Counted from the stretch's first letter, positions 15,641 through 24,316 are shown. The stretch is DNA of 38,891 bases from an uncultured Clostridia bacterium (GCA_934500875.1 CAKSTL010000016.1:1-38891); one strand, 5' to 3'. The notes: generated by a model from the letters alone, not told the origin. Made by a program: numbers and translations.

Positions 15641-15886
15641 TTATTTTATAACACCGCTTTTTTTAAGCAAACCCTTAACAGTGTCGGTGGGCTGAGCGCC
15701 GTTGCCGAGCCATTTTGTTGCCTTCTCGGCGTCAATTTTAATTGTGCCGGGGTCGGTGTTGGGGTCGTATGTGCCGATTTCTTCAATAAATCTGCCGTTT
15801 CTGGGATATCTTGAATCAGCAACTACAACACGGTAGAAAGGAGCCTTTTTTGCGCCCATTCTTCTCAAACGGATTTTAACTGCCAT
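15641..15886 (-). CDS. rpsP: 30S ribosomal protein S16
   Basis: An 81-residue S16 with the conserved start 'MAVKIRLRRMGAKKAPFYRVVVADSRYPRNGRFIE' and 'GTYDP'. It is a 30S subunit body protein needed for assembly. GGAGGTGAA lies before the ATG. It sits in the usual ffh-rpsP-khpA-rimM order, 49 bp after ffh. Confidence 0.99.
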   Translation of the reverse strand: MAVKIRLRRMGAKKAPFYRVVVADSRYPRNGRFIEEIGTYDPNTDPGTIKIDAEKATKWLGNGAQPTDTVKGLLKKSGVIK

Positions 15887-15935
15887 TTTAAATTCACCTC
15901 CGTAAAAAATTTTAACAATTTATAAAAAACGCAAT

Positions 15936-17273
15936 TTACCGAAACAGCGGACCGAAGCCGCCAAAGCTGCGTTTGAGCTTTTTCGGATTGCTAAATTGTT
16001 TCATAAGTTTTTGCATCTGTGCAAACTGTTTTAACAAAAGATTAACCTCCGCAACGTTTGTTCCGCTGCCGTTTGCGATTCTCACCTTGCGGCTTGAATT
16101 TATAATTTCGGGTTTTTGTCTTTCCTTCGGGGTCATAGACTGAATAATCGCCTCGATATGACCCATCTTTTTCTCGTCAATCTGAGCAGTAGAGAGCGCC
16201 TTTGCGTTAACTCCCGGCATCATTGAAAGAATATCCTGCACCGAGCCCATTTTTTTAATCTGACCGAGCTGGTTCAGATAATCGTTTAAATCAAACGTCT
16301 GTTCCCTTATTTTCTTTTCAAGGTCTGCCGCCTGCTTTTCGTCAAACGCCTGCTGCGCCTTGTCGATAAGCGTCAGAACGTCGCCCATTCCCAAAATTCT
16401 CGACGCCATACGGTCGGGATGAAAAACGTCCAAATCGGTAAGCTTTTCGCCCATACCGGCAAATTTTATCGGCTTTCCCGTAACAGCCCTTACCGAAAGA
16501 GCCGCACCGCCTCTTGTGTCGCCGTCAAGCTTTGTCAGAACAACGCCCGTGATTTCAAGCTGATTGTTAAAACTTTCGGCAACGTTCACGGCGTCCTGAC
16601 CCGTCATAGCGTCAACGGTAAGAAGAATTTCCGAAGGATTAACCTCTTTCTTAATCTTCTTAAGCTCCTCCATAAGTTCGTCGTCAATATGAAGTCTGCC
16701 CGCCGTATCTATAATTACAACGTCATTTGCGTTTTTTTCGGCGTGTTCGATTGCCGATTTTGCAATATGCACAGCGTCGCTGCTATCGTCAATTGAAAAC
16801 ACCGGAACGCCGAGCTGCTCGCCCACAACCTTAAGCTGTTTTTTTGCCGCAGGACGGTAAACGTCCGCCGCAGCGAGCAATGGGCGCTTGCCCTGTTTTT
16901 TTAAAAAACCGCCGATTTTCGCACTCGACGTGGTTTTTCCTGCGCCCTGCAAGCCAACCATCATAATAACGGTAATCTTGCGTGAAAAATCTATTTTAGC
17001 CGCCTCGCTGCCCATAAGAGCGCAAAGCTCGTCGTTTACAATTTTTATAACCTGCTGTCCGGGAGTAAGGCTTTCAAGAACGTTCTGTCCCACCGCCTTT
17101 TCCGACACGTTGTTTATAAAATCTTTTACAACCTTAAAGTTAACGTCCGCTTCCAAAAGGGCACGTTTAACCTCTTTCATTGCCTCTTTTAAGTCCGCTT
17201 CCGAAATTTTTCCTTTTCCCCTAAGCTTTTTAAAAACAGAACCGAGTCTGTCCGCCAGGCTTTCAAATGCCAA
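15936..17273 (-). CDS. ffh: Signal recognition particle GTPase Ffh
   Basis: A 445-residue SRP54 homologue: N-domain helices (about 1-90), G domain with GLQGAGKT at 107-114, 'DTAGRLHIDDELM' and 'TKLDGDTRGGAALS', and a methionine-rich M domain (about 300-435) that binds SRP RNA and signal peptides. Length is normal. The start is TTG 17273, with AAAGGGG about 10 bp upstream; the next in-frame starts would cut into the N domain. It follows ylxM by 16 bp. Confidence 0.98.
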   Translation of the reverse strand: MAFESLADRLGSVFKKLRGKGKISEADLKEAMKEVKRALLEADVNFKVVKDFINNVSEKAVGQNVLESLTPGQQVIKIVNDELCALMGSEAAKIDFSRKITVIMMVGLQGAGKTTSSAKIGGFLKKQGKRPLLAAADVYRPAAKKQLKVVGEQLGVPVFSIDDSSDAVHIAKSAIEHAEKNANDVVIIDTAGRLHIDDELMEELKKIKKEVNPSEILLTVDAMTGQDAVNVAESFNNQLEITGVVLTKLDGDTRGGAALSVRAVTGKPIKFAGMGEKLTDLDVFHPDRMASRILGMGDVLTLIDKAQQAFDEKQAADLEKKIREQTFDLNDYLNQLGQIKKMGSVQDILSMMPGVNAKALSTAQIDEKKMGHIEAIIQSMTPKERQKPEIINSSRKVRIANGSGTNVAEVNLLLKQFAQMQKLMKQFSNPKKLKRSFGGFGPLFR

Positions 17274-17289
17274 TTTGCCGCCGCCCCTT

Positions 17290-17622
17290 TCACAGGTACA
17301 GATTTTCTGATAATCCGACTAATTTTTCAAGAATTTTTGTATATCCGTTTTCTTTTGCAATTTCAATAATTTTATCAATTTCGCCGTTTATATATTCAAG
17401 TTTTTTGGAAAGCCCAAGGTTTTGTTCCAGCCTTGTAAGCTCATCTTCTCCCCTTTTTACAGCGTCCCTCACTCCCTGGCGCGTAATGCCGAAATGGTCT
17501 GCAATTTCAGAGAGCGACAAATCCTCGTTGTAATACATATCAAGCATAAGATAAGTGCGCTCGGGAAGGATATTTTTATAAAAATCAAGAAGATAGCCGA
17601 AGCTCAAATTTTTCAAAAAAAT
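17290..17622 (-). CDS. ylxM: YlxM-like helix-turn-helix protein
   Basis: A 110-residue protein of the YlxM/p13 family, which is encoded next to ffh in most Firmicutes and stimulates SRP GTPase activity or assembly. The helix-turn-helix region 'YYNEDLSLSEIADHFGITRQGVRDAVKRGEDEL' is clear. The frame is open to 17655, but that lies inside the promoter-overlapping palindrome, so ATG 17622 (or the TTG at 17610 behind AGGA) is the likely start. The ribosome-binding site is weak. It is the first gene of ylxM-ffh-rpsP-khpA-rimM. Confidence 0.9.
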   Translation of the reverse strand: MFLKNLSFGYLLDFYKNILPERTYLMLDMYYNEDLSLSEIADHFGITRQGVRDAVKRGEDELTRLEQNLGLSKKLEYINGEIDKIIEIAKENGYTKILEKLVGLSENLYL

Positions 17623-17641
17623 CATCCTGACCGAAAAAAGA

Positions 17642-17670
17642 ATGGTGTAAAGCAAAAAACTTTACACCAT
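17642..17670 (-). promoter_or_regulatory. 11-bp palindrome overlapping the start point of the ylxM promoter
   Basis: ATGGTGTAAAG (17642-17652 on plus) and CTTTACACCAT (17660-17670) are perfect 11-bp arms around 7 nt. On the minus strand the first arm directly follows the -10 box, so the expected transcription start lies inside it. The second arm is followed by TTCTTTTTTC. It may be a repressor operator, an intrinsic terminator for trmD readthrough, or both. Confidence 0.7.
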
Positions 17671-17699
17671 ATTGTAATACATTTTCAAAGCTTTGTCAA
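17671..17699 (-). promoter_or_regulatory. Sigma-A promoter of ylxM-ffh-rpsP-khpA-rimM
   Basis: On the minus strand TTGACA (17699-17694) and TACAAT (17676-17671) are spaced by 17 bp, in the gap between trmD and ylxM. Confidence 0.88.
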
Positions 17700-17707
17700 T
17701 AGCTTTT

Positions 17708-18418
17708 TTACAAATTTTCATTTTTATGCTCCTGTTTGTACTTTTCAAACATATCGGGACGTTTGAGCCTTGTTTCTTCAAGCGCCTTTTGGCGGCGCCA
17801 TTCGTTTATCTTTTTGTGGTCGCCCGAAAGAAGAACGTCCGGCACCTTTTTGCCCATAAATTCAGGCGGTCTGGTGTACTGCGGATATTCCAGAAGCCCC
17901 GAAAAATGCGATTCGTCCGAAAACGATTCCTCGCACGACAAAACGCCGTCTATCATACGGCATACAGCGTCGATAACCACCATTGCCGGAAGCTCGCCGC
18001 CCGTCAAAACATAGTCGCCCACCGATATTTCCTCGTCGGCAATTTCGTCAATAACCCTCTGGTCAACACCCTCGTAATGACCGCACAAAAGCACAATATG
18101 CTCCATTTTTGAAAGCTTTGCCGCCTTGTCCTGATTAAAAACCGTGCCTTTGGGCGAAAGATAAACGGTGTGCGGTTTATTTTGACACTTTTCTGCAACC
18201 GATTTGTATGCATTGTAAATGCACTGAGGCATCATAACCATACCCTGACCGCCGCCGTAAGGATAATCGTCCACACGGTTGTGCTTGTTTCCCGAAAAAT
18301 CACGGATATTAGTAAAATTAAATTCCACAATTCCTTTTTTCTGCGCCCGTCCGATTATGCTGTCCGAAAGAACGTTTGTGAACATATCGGGAAAAAGCGT
18401 TAAAATATCAAATTTCAT
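17708..18418 (-). CDS. trmD: tRNA (guanine-37-N1)-methyltransferase TrmD
   Basis: A 236-residue SPOUT-class methyltransferase forming m1G37 in tRNA, which prevents frameshifting. The start 'MKFDILTLFPDMF', 'DDYPYGGGQGMVM' and the trefoil-knot SAM site 'LCGHYEGVDQRVID...ISVGDYVLTGGELPAM' are typical. It starts 3 bp after ilvN, so it is probably coupled to the ilvBN transcript. This is unusual: trmD normally follows rimM and precedes rplS. rplS is not in the window. Confidence 0.98.
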   Translation of the reverse strand: MKFDILTLFPDMFTNVLSDSIIGRAQKKGIVEFNFTNIRDFSGNKHNRVDDYPYGGGQGMVMMPQCIYNAYKSVAEKCQNKPHTVYLSPKGTVFNQDKAAKLSKMEHIVLLCGHYEGVDQRVIDEIADEEISVGDYVLTGGELPAMVVIDAVCRMIDGVLSCEESFSDESHFSGLLEYPQYTRPPEFMGKKVPDVLLSGDHKKINEWRRQKALEETRLKRPDMFEKYKQEHKNENL

Positions 18419-18421
18419 ATT

Positions 18422-18916
18422 CTATCCCTCTATCGTTTTGCTGCCCCGCTCAATCGAAATTGTGCCGGTGCGCACCATCTCTATTTTGCCAAACTTTTCG
18501 GCAAGCGCCAAAAATGCGCATATTTTGTCCGTCGTTCCGGTAATTTCCACCGTCACTGCATCAAGCGCAACGTCCACAATCTTGCTTCGGTAAATTTCGG
18601 AAAGCTGCAAAATTTCTTTGCGCTCCTCGCTTCCTATATTGCTTACCTTTATAAGCGCAAGCTCTCTGCACACGTTTTGCGTATCGGTAAGATTTTTTAC
18701 CTTTATAACGTCAATAAGCTTGTTAAGCTGTTTTATAAGCTGTTCAAGCGTGTGTTCGTCGCCGTTTGCGATAATTGTAATTCTTGAAATTTCGCTGTTT
18801 TCGGTTGTTCCCACCGCAAGCGAGTCAATGTTAAAGCCCCTTCGTGAAAAAAGCGCCGTAACTTTTGTAAGAACGCCCGCTTTGTTTGAAACAAGCACCG
18901 ATAATATCTGCTGCAT
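18422..18916 (-). CDS. ilvN: Acetolactate synthase small (regulatory) subunit
   Basis: A 164-residue regulatory subunit. The N-terminal ACT domain ('LSVLVSNKAGVLTKVTALFSRRGFNIDSLAV') binds valine for feedback control, and the C-terminal domain contacts and activates the IlvB catalytic subunit. GGAGC lies before the ATG. It lies 47 bp after ilvB and 3 bp before trmD. Confidence 0.96.
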   Translation of the reverse strand: MQQILSVLVSNKAGVLTKVTALFSRRGFNIDSLAVGTTENSEISRITIIANGDEHTLEQLIKQLNKLIDVIKVKNLTDTQNVCRELALIKVSNIGSEERKEILQLSEIYRSKIVDVALDAVTVEITGTTDKICAFLALAEKFGKIEMVRTGTISIERGSKTIEG

Positions 18917-18963
18917 AAATCAACGCTCCTTTTTTGCGTGAAAATATTTCAGGCAAACGGGGC

Positions 18964-20607
18964 TTAATCCCCCGCCGTCTGAAGAAGTGAGTTTTCGTCC
19001 CTGTCAACGCACATCTCTATAAAATACGCTCCCTTGTGCGATTTTGCCCGAAGGATTGCGTCCTTGATATCTTTGTTGTCCGAAATTCTCTCGCCCTCTA
19101 TGCCGAAAGCCTTTGCCAGCGCAATAAAATCGGGATTTTTCGGAAAAACCTCGCTGTAGCGTGCGCCGAAATGATTTTTCTGATATTCCTTTATCATCCC
19201 CAGAGCGTTGTTGTTGAAAAGAATTATTTTTATGTCAAGATTATACTGTGCGATTGTTGCAAGCTCGGCAACCGACATCATAAGGCTTGCGTCGCCCTCG
19301 ATTGCAAAAATATCCTTTCCGCTGCCGGCAAACGACGCTCCGATTGCGGCAGGAAGCCCGAATCCCATTGTGCCAAGACCTCCCGAGGTTATAAAATCTC
19401 TCGGCGTGTTGATTTTTATGTTTCTCGCCGTCCAAATCTGGTTTTGCCCCACCTCGGTAGATACAATGCAGTTGCCGTCCGTTACGGAGTTTAACACCTC
19501 TATTGCGTATTCGGGGCAGACAAAATTTTCTTTTTTGACAAATTCTTTCTTTTCCTCCGAAAGCATTTTTTCAAGGCTTGAAATCCACCCTTTTTCGGGG
19601 TTTAAGGTAATGTTTTTTTCGTTTATCGCCGACATAACGTTGTAAATATCGCCCACAACGGGGATATCCGCCTTTATGTTTTTTCCTATTTCGGCAGGGT
19701 CAATGTCAACGTGAATTACGCAAAGAGCGTCACGGTCCAAATTTTTTGCGTTTCCGAGCGACCTGTCGCCGATTCTTGCCCCGGCAACAAACAGCGTGTC
19801 GCACTCCGACAGCGCAAAATTTGCGCATTTTTTGCCGTGCGTGCCTATCATACCGAGATTAAGACAGCCTTCGCCCACGGCTCCCACCGCTTTAAGGGTT
19901 GAAACTGCGGGGATTTTTGTGTTTTTTATAAATTTTCTTATCTCGCCCGACGCCTTTTCGCCGCAGCAGCCGCCGCCAATGTATAAAAGCGGTCTTTTCG
20001 CCTTTTTAAGGCAGTCCGCCGCACGTTTAATCTGAAGCGTGTTGCCCTTGTAGTTGGGCTTGTAGCTTTTGATGTCGGGCTTTTTGTATTTTTGCAAATC
20101 AACCGTTTCGGTCAGAAAATTTACGGGAATATCTACAAGAACAGGGCCTTTTCTGCCGGTTGAGGCAATAAAAAACGCCTCCTGCAAAACGCTCTGGATT
20201 TCGTCTGCCGATTTTATAAGGTAATTGTGCTTGCAAAAAGGATTTGCCGCACCTGTTATATCCGCCTCCTGAAAAGCGTCGCTGCCTATAAGGGACGAAT
20301 GAACCTGACCGGTTATCGCAATCAGCGGCACCGAATCGCTCATTGCCGTTGCAATGCCGGTTATAAGGTTTGTCGCACCGGGACCCGAGGTTGCAATGCA
20401 AACGCCTGTTTTTCCGCTCTCCTTTGCGTATCCCGACGCTGCGTGAGCCGCACTCTGCTCGCCTCTTGTAAGCACGTGTTTTATTTTGTCAAACGAAAAA
20501 AGTGCGTCGTATATCGGCGCCACGGCGCTTCCGGGATATCCGAAAACAGTGTCGGTTCCGCTTTGCGCAATAATGTTTAAAATCGCCTCTGCCGCCCTCA
20601 TCCGCAT
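18964..20607 (-). CDS. ilvB: Acetolactate synthase large (catalytic) subunit
   Basis: A 547-residue ThDP enzyme making acetolactate or acetohydroxybutyrate for valine, leucine and isoleucine synthesis. Seen: 'FGYPGSAVAPIYDAL', the activating Glu in 'RGEQSAAHAA', 'ATSGPGATNLITGIATAM', and the ThDP motif 'GDASLMMSVAELATIAQYNLDIKIILFNNN'. The usual GYPGG is GYPGS here. The start is ATG 20607 with AGAGGG 7 bp upstream; the frame is open 99 bp further, but that stretch contains the promoter. Catabolic ALS has no regulatory subunit, so the ilvN neighbour points to the biosynthetic role. Confidence 0.96.
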   Translation of the reverse strand: MRMRAAEAILNIIAQSGTDTVFGYPGSAVAPIYDALFSFDKIKHVLTRGEQSAAHAASGYAKESGKTGVCIATSGPGATNLITGIATAMSDSVPLIAITGQVHSSLIGSDAFQEADITGAANPFCKHNYLIKSADEIQSVLQEAFFIASTGRKGPVLVDIPVNFLTETVDLQKYKKPDIKSYKPNYKGNTLQIKRAADCLKKAKRPLLYIGGGCCGEKASGEIRKFIKNTKIPAVSTLKAVGAVGEGCLNLGMIGTHGKKCANFALSECDTLFVAGARIGDRSLGNAKNLDRDALCVIHVDIDPAEIGKNIKADIPVVGDIYNVMSAINEKNITLNPEKGWISSLEKMLSEEKKEFVKKENFVCPEYAIEVLNSVTDGNCIVSTEVGQNQIWTARNIKINTPRDFITSGGLGTMGFGLPAAIGASFAGSGKDIFAIEGDASLMMSVAELATIAQYNLDIKIILFNNNALGMIKEYQKNHFGARYSEVFPKNPDFIALAKAFGIEGERISDNKDIKDAILRAKSHKGAYFIEMCVDRDENSLLQTAGD

Positions 20608-20647
20608 ATTTTCACCCTCTTTGTAAGAAAAAAGTTTATAATTCATA

Positions 20648-20676
20648 ATTTTACCATAAAATATGTAAAAAATCAA
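20648..20676 (-). promoter_or_regulatory. Sigma-A promoter of ilvB-ilvN-trmD
   Basis: On the minus strand TTGATT (20676-20671), 17 bp, then TAAAAT (20653-20648). The gap to nadE is too short to hold a T-box leader, and none is seen. Confidence 0.7.
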
Positions 20677-20719
20677 CAAAATTTTTCTTTCAAAAAACGG
20701 GAACAATACATATATTGTC

Positions 20720-20748
20720 TTGACTTTTTAAAAAAGCAAATATATAAT
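20720..20748 (+). promoter_or_regulatory. Sigma-A promoter of nadE
   Basis: TTGACT at 20720-20725 and TATAAT at 20743-20748 with a 17-bp spacer, 33 bp before the nadE start. It is divergent from the ilvB promoter. Confidence 0.85.
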
Positions 20749-20781
20749 CATTATAGGAAAAATTTCGGAGGAAAAAGTGAT

Positions 20782-22698
20782 ATGAAGGACGGATTTGTAA
20801 AATGTGCGGCGGTATCGTTTGACGTAACGGTTGCCGACTGCAAAAAAAACGGAGCGGAAATTGCAAAAATCATAAACGGTGCGGCAAAGGAAGGAATTAA
20901 TCTTATCGTGTTTCCCGAGCTTTGCATAACAGGCTATACCTGCTCGGATCTGTTTTTGCAAAAAACGCTTATCGACAGTGCGGAGAATGAGCTTGAAAAT
21001 ATTTGCAAAAGCACAAAAAGCGCCGATATTGTTGCGCTTATCGGGCTTCCGATAACGAAAAATTCACGTCTTTACAATTGTGCGGCGGTAATTTATAAGG
21101 GCGAAATTTTGGGTATTGTTCCAAAGTCAAATATTCCCAATTATAACGAATTTTACGAAAAGCGGCATTTTACCCCTGCCCCCAAGCAGAACGAAACCGT
21201 AAATATCTGCGGCGGCGAATATATTTTCGGCACAAAAATTATTTTTGAGTGCAAGAATATGAAAAATTTCACCTTTGCCGCTGAAATATGCGAGGATTTG
21301 TGGGTTGCGGCGCCTCCTTCGGTAAATCACGCACTGGCGGGCGCAAATATCATTGCAAACCTCTCGGCGAGCAACGAGGTAATCGGCAAGAGCGAGTATA
21401 GAAGAAGCCTTGTTTCGGGTCAGTCGGCGCGTCTTGTGTGCGGATATATCTATGCTTCGTCGGGCGACGGCGAATCCACCACCGACACCGTGTTTGCCGC
21501 ACATCATATAATCGCCGAAAACGGCATAGTATTAAAAGAAAACACGCTTTTTGAAAACGGCATAACCGTCACCGAAACGGACGTTGACAGGCTGGACGGC
21601 GAAAGAAGAAAAATCGGTTTTTGCCAAAGCGATTTGCCGCAGGGCTATCAAACCGTTTATTTCGATATGGCAAAAAGTGACGTAACCTTAACACGAAACA
21701 TTCCCCAAACGCCGTTTGTGCCTTATGACCCCTTAAAAATCGACGAGCGCTGCTCAATGATTATCACAATGCAGGCAACGGGGCTTAAAAAGCGAATTGT
21801 CCATACAGGCTCAAAGGGCGTCGTAATAGGCATATCGGGCGGGCTCGATTCAACCCTTGCCCTTCTTGTTGCCGTGCGCGCGTTTGACATTTTAAAACGC
21901 AGCCGAAAAGAAATTACCGCAATTTCAATGCCCTGCTTCGGCACCACAAGCCGAACAAAATCCAATGCCGAAAGGCTGTGCGCCGCAATGGGCGTAACGT
22001 TTAAAACCATTGACATAAAAAAAGCGGTTACGCAGCATTTTGAGGATATCGGGCATAACGAAAACGATTTTGACGTGGTTTACGAAAACTGTCAGGCACG
22101 TGAACGTGAGCAGGTTTTGATGGATTATGCAAACAAAACGGGCGCAATCGTGGTCGGAACGGGAGATTTGTCCGAACTTGCGCTGGGCTGGGCAACGTAT
22201 AACGGCGACCATATGTCAATGTACGGCGTAAATGCAGGCGTGCCGAAAACGCTTGTGCGCTATCTTGTACGCCACGCAAAAAAGCTTTTTGAAAGCGAAA
22301 ATATCGGCTCTGTTCTGGACGATATCCTCAAAACTCCGGTGAGTCCCGAGCTTTTGCCGCCCAAAGAGGGCGAAATTGCCCAGAAAACCGAAGAGCTTGT
22401 CGGGCCGTATGAGCTGCACGATTTTTACCTTTATTATGCGGTGCGTTTTGCGTTTCCGCCCAAAAAGGTTCTGCGCCTTGCAAAGTATGCTTTTTCGTAT
22501 GACGGTGAAATTTTGGTGCATTGGTTAAAGGTGTTTTACAAACGCTTTTTTGCGCAGCAGTTTAAGCGTTCCTGCCTTCCCGACGGGCCGAAAATCGGTT
22601 CCGTAAGCCTTTCGCCGAGGTCGGACTGGCGTATGCCGAGCGACGCTGCGGCAAGAGTGTGGCTGGATGAAATAGAAAACGGACAAAAAACGGAATAA
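20782..22698 (+). CDS. nadE: Glutamine-dependent NAD+ synthetase
   Basis: A 638-residue two-domain enzyme that converts deamido-NAD to NAD using ammonia released from glutamine. The N-terminal nitrilase-type domain has the triad Glu46 ('FPELCITGYTC'), Lys115 ('VPKSNIPNY') and Cys170 ('AAEICEDLW'). The C-terminal synthetase domain has the ATP loop 'GISGGLDSTLALL' and 'GTGDLSELALGWATYNGDHMSMYGVNAGVPKTLV'. Length fits the long glutamine-dependent class. GGAGG lies upstream of the ATG. Confidence 0.97.
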   Translation: MKDGFVKCAAVSFDVTVADCKKNGAEIAKIINGAAKEGINLIVFPELCITGYTCSDLFLQKTLIDSAENELENICKSTKSADIVALIGLPITKNSRLYNCAAVIYKGEILGIVPKSNIPNYNEFYEKRHFTPAPKQNETVNICGGEYIFGTKIIFECKNMKNFTFAAEICEDLWVAAPPSVNHALAGANIIANLSASNEVIGKSEYRRSLVSGQSARLVCGYIYASSGDGESTTDTVFAAHHIIAENGIVLKENTLFENGITVTETDVDRLDGERRKIGFCQSDLPQGYQTVYFDMAKSDVTLTRNIPQTPFVPYDPLKIDERCSMIITMQATGLKKRIVHTGSKGVVIGISGGLDSTLALLVAVRAFDILKRSRKEITAISMPCFGTTSRTKSNAERLCAAMGVTFKTIDIKKAVTQHFEDIGHNENDFDVVYENCQAREREQVLMDYANKTGAIVVGTGDLSELALGWATYNGDHMSMYGVNAGVPKTLVRYLVRHAKKLFESENIGSVLDDILKTPVSPELLPPKEGEIAQKTEELVGPYELHDFYLYYAVRFAFPPKKVLRLAKYAFSYDGEILVHWLKVFYKRFFAQQFKRSCLPDGPKIGSVSLSPRSDWRMPSDAAARVWLDEIENGQKTE

Positions 22699-22773
22699 GA
22701 AAATATTTTTCACATATTATTACCTAAATGTTTGTAGCATTTAAACAAAATGAAAAAAATTTTAAAAAACATA

Positions 22774-22802
22774 TGGACTATTTAAAAATATTATGGTAAA
22801 AT
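22774..22802 (+). promoter_or_regulatory. Possible sigma-A promoter of the Ldh2-family gene
   Basis: TGGACT followed after 17 bp by TAAAAT, about 34 bp before the GTG start, in the AT-rich gap after nadE. Confidence 0.55.
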
Positions 22803-22836
22803 AGACAATAAATTGTAACAGGAAGAGGGTATAAAA

Positions 22837-23964
22837 GTGGCAAAAACTATAAATTTCAGTTATGAAACCTTAAAAAAATTCTGTGAGGCGGCGTTTGCAA
22901 AGCTTGGATTTTCAAAGCTTGAGAGCGAAGAAATTACCGACGTTCTGCTTCTTTCCGACCTTTACGGAATTGAATCTCACGGTATGCAAAGGCTTGTAAG
23001 ATATCATAAGGGTATCGAAAAAGGCTTAATCAAAGTTGGCGCAAAGCCCGAAATCGTTTTTGAAACCCCCGTTTCGGCGGTTATCGAAGGCAACGACGGT
23101 ATGGGTCAGCTCAACAGTATTTTCGCTATGAAAAAGGCGATTGAAAAGGCTAAAAAAAGCGGTATCGGCATTGTTAACGTAAGAAATTCAAACCATTTCG
23201 GCATAGCGGGCTATTATGCAAAAATGGCTTGCGACGAGGGGCTTATCGGCTTTGCAATGACAAATTCCGAGGCTATAATGGTTCCTACGTTTTGCAGAAT
23301 GGCAATGCTCGGCAGCAACCCGATTGCAATAAGTATGCCGGCAAAGCCGTATCCGTTCTTCTTTGATGCTTCGACAACGGTTGTTACCCGAGGCAAGCTT
23401 GAGGTTTACAACAAAAACGCAAAGGCTCTTCCCGAGGGCTGGGCGCTTGATAAAAACGGTCACGCTTCCACCGACGCTGCGGACGTTCTTAAAAACATTG
23501 TTGCAAAGAACGGCGGCGGAATTATGCCTCTGGGCGGCGAAAAAGAGCAGACGGGCAGCCACAAGGGCTACGGTTACGGTATGATTTGCGAAATATTCAG
23601 CTCGATTTTGTCAATGGGTATCACGTCAAATCACACTCATATCGGCGGCAAGGGCGGCACTTGCCACGGCTTTGCGGCAATCGACCCCGCTATTTTCGGC
23701 GACGCAAAGGCTATTGAAGAGCATCTTTCAACTTTCCTCGAAGAGCTTAGAAACGCTCCCAAGGCAGACGGCGCAGAAAAAATTTATACGCACGGCGAAA
23801 AAGAAATTATCGCTTATGCCGACAGAATGAAAAACGGCATAGACGTTAACGTAAATACCGTTGCGGAAATGGTTGATTTCTGTAATTTTGTGGGTCTTTC
23901 GGTTGAAGATTATCTCGGAAAGCTTGACCTTGATACGGCAAAAAAAGACAGCTCGTATAACTAA
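22837..23964 (+). CDS. Ldh2 (malate/L-lactate) family NAD(P)-dependent dehydrogenase
   Basis: A 375-residue member of the Ldh2/MDG2 family (malate, lactate, sulfolactate and ureidoglycolate dehydrogenases), unrelated to classical Rossmann LDH. Family residues seen: Ser47-His48 in 'ESHGMQRL', His120 in 'NSNHFGIAGYYA', 'MTNSEAIMVP', 'GSNPIAISMP' and 'GYGYGMICEIFSSIL'. The substrate cannot be fixed from the sequence. It is a single-gene unit: GTG start with GAGGG upstream, its own terminator downstream. With the lactate dehydrogenase complex 1.5 kb away, a 2-hydroxyacid substrate linked to that pathway is possible but only inferred. Confidence 0.92.
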   Translation: MAKTINFSYETLKKFCEAAFAKLGFSKLESEEITDVLLLSDLYGIESHGMQRLVRYHKGIEKGLIKVGAKPEIVFETPVSAVIEGNDGMGQLNSIFAMKKAIEKAKKSGIGIVNVRNSNHFGIAGYYAKMACDEGLIGFAMTNSEAIMVPTFCRMAMLGSNPIAISMPAKPYPFFFDASTTVVTRGKLEVYNKNAKALPEGWALDKNGHASTDAADVLKNIVAKNGGGIMPLGGEKEQTGSHKGYGYGMICEIFSSILSMGITSNHTHIGGKGGTCHGFAAIDPAIFGDAKAIEEHLSTFLEELRNAPKADGAEKIYTHGEKEIIAYADRMKNGIDVNVNTVAEMVDFCNFVGLSVEDYLGKLDLDTAKKDSSYN

Positions 23965-24000
23965 AATTATCACAAAATACCAACATAAAAATACAATCGT

Positions 24001-24036
24001 AAAATCCCGGCTTCTTTGGCAGCCGGGATTTTTTTG
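24001..24036 (+). terminator. Intrinsic terminator after the Ldh2-family gene
   Basis: A 12-bp perfect stem (AAAATCCCGGCT / AGCCGGGATTTT) with an 8-nt loop and a T run. Confidence 0.95.
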
Positions 24037-24117
24037 CCGCATAAAACGCCTTTTTCCGAAAATCACCGCCCTATTTTTGTGCAAAAATCCGATTTTCTCA
24101 TTATAAAATTTTTATTA

Positions 24118-24146
24118 TTGCAATTTTTGATTAAATCTGTTATAAC
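24118..24146 (+). promoter_or_regulatory. Sigma-A-like promoter in front of the 24150 structured element
   Basis: TTGCAA (24118-24123), 17 bp, TATAAC (24141-24146). The predicted start point (about 24152) falls at the very edge of the 15-bp inverted repeat, so the fold would lie at the 5' end of the transcript. Confidence 0.65.
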
Positions 24147-24149
24147 GTT

Positions 24150-24296
24150 GTCGCCAAACTAATTTAATAAACGCAGTTATTTACAATAAGTATAACTATG
24201 CCTTTGCATATACTTGTAACATTGAATTTGATAAAAATGCAAATTCCATTGTGCAAGTATGTGTTTAATAACTGTGCATAGAATTAGTTTGGCGAC
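24150..24296 (+). ncRNA. Candidate structured RNA or fold-back element, 147 nt
   Basis: A perfect 15-bp inverted repeat (GTCGCCAAACTAATT 24150-24164; AATTAGTTTGGCGAC 24282-24296) closes the element. Inside, CGCAGTTATT pairs with AATAACTGTG (one G-U), then a large one-sided bulge follows. CATATACTTG then pairs with CAAGTATGTG, and near the tip GAATTTG pairs with CAAATTC. The result is a long rod with a central asymmetric bubble. A promoter lies just before and a terminator 20 bp after. Overall shape and size recall 6S RNA, but I see no diagnostic sequence. No target-site duplication is apparent, though a MITE-like insertion is not excluded. Confidence 0.55.
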
Positions 24297-24316
24297 TATC
24301 GGAGTTTGCGTTTTTT

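Noticed and set aside
17623..17655. Upstream TTG start for ylxM
   Set aside because: It lies inside the palindrome at the transcription start, without a ribosome-binding site.
20608..20781. T-box or attenuator leader before ilvB
   Set aside because: The gap to nadE holds two back-to-back promoters and no T-box signature or leader terminator.
24150..24296. Known riboswitch classes (cobalamin, c-di-AMP, preQ1, glycine) for the structured element
   Set aside because: I could not find the conserved core sequence of any of these classes. The element is kept only as an unassigned fold.
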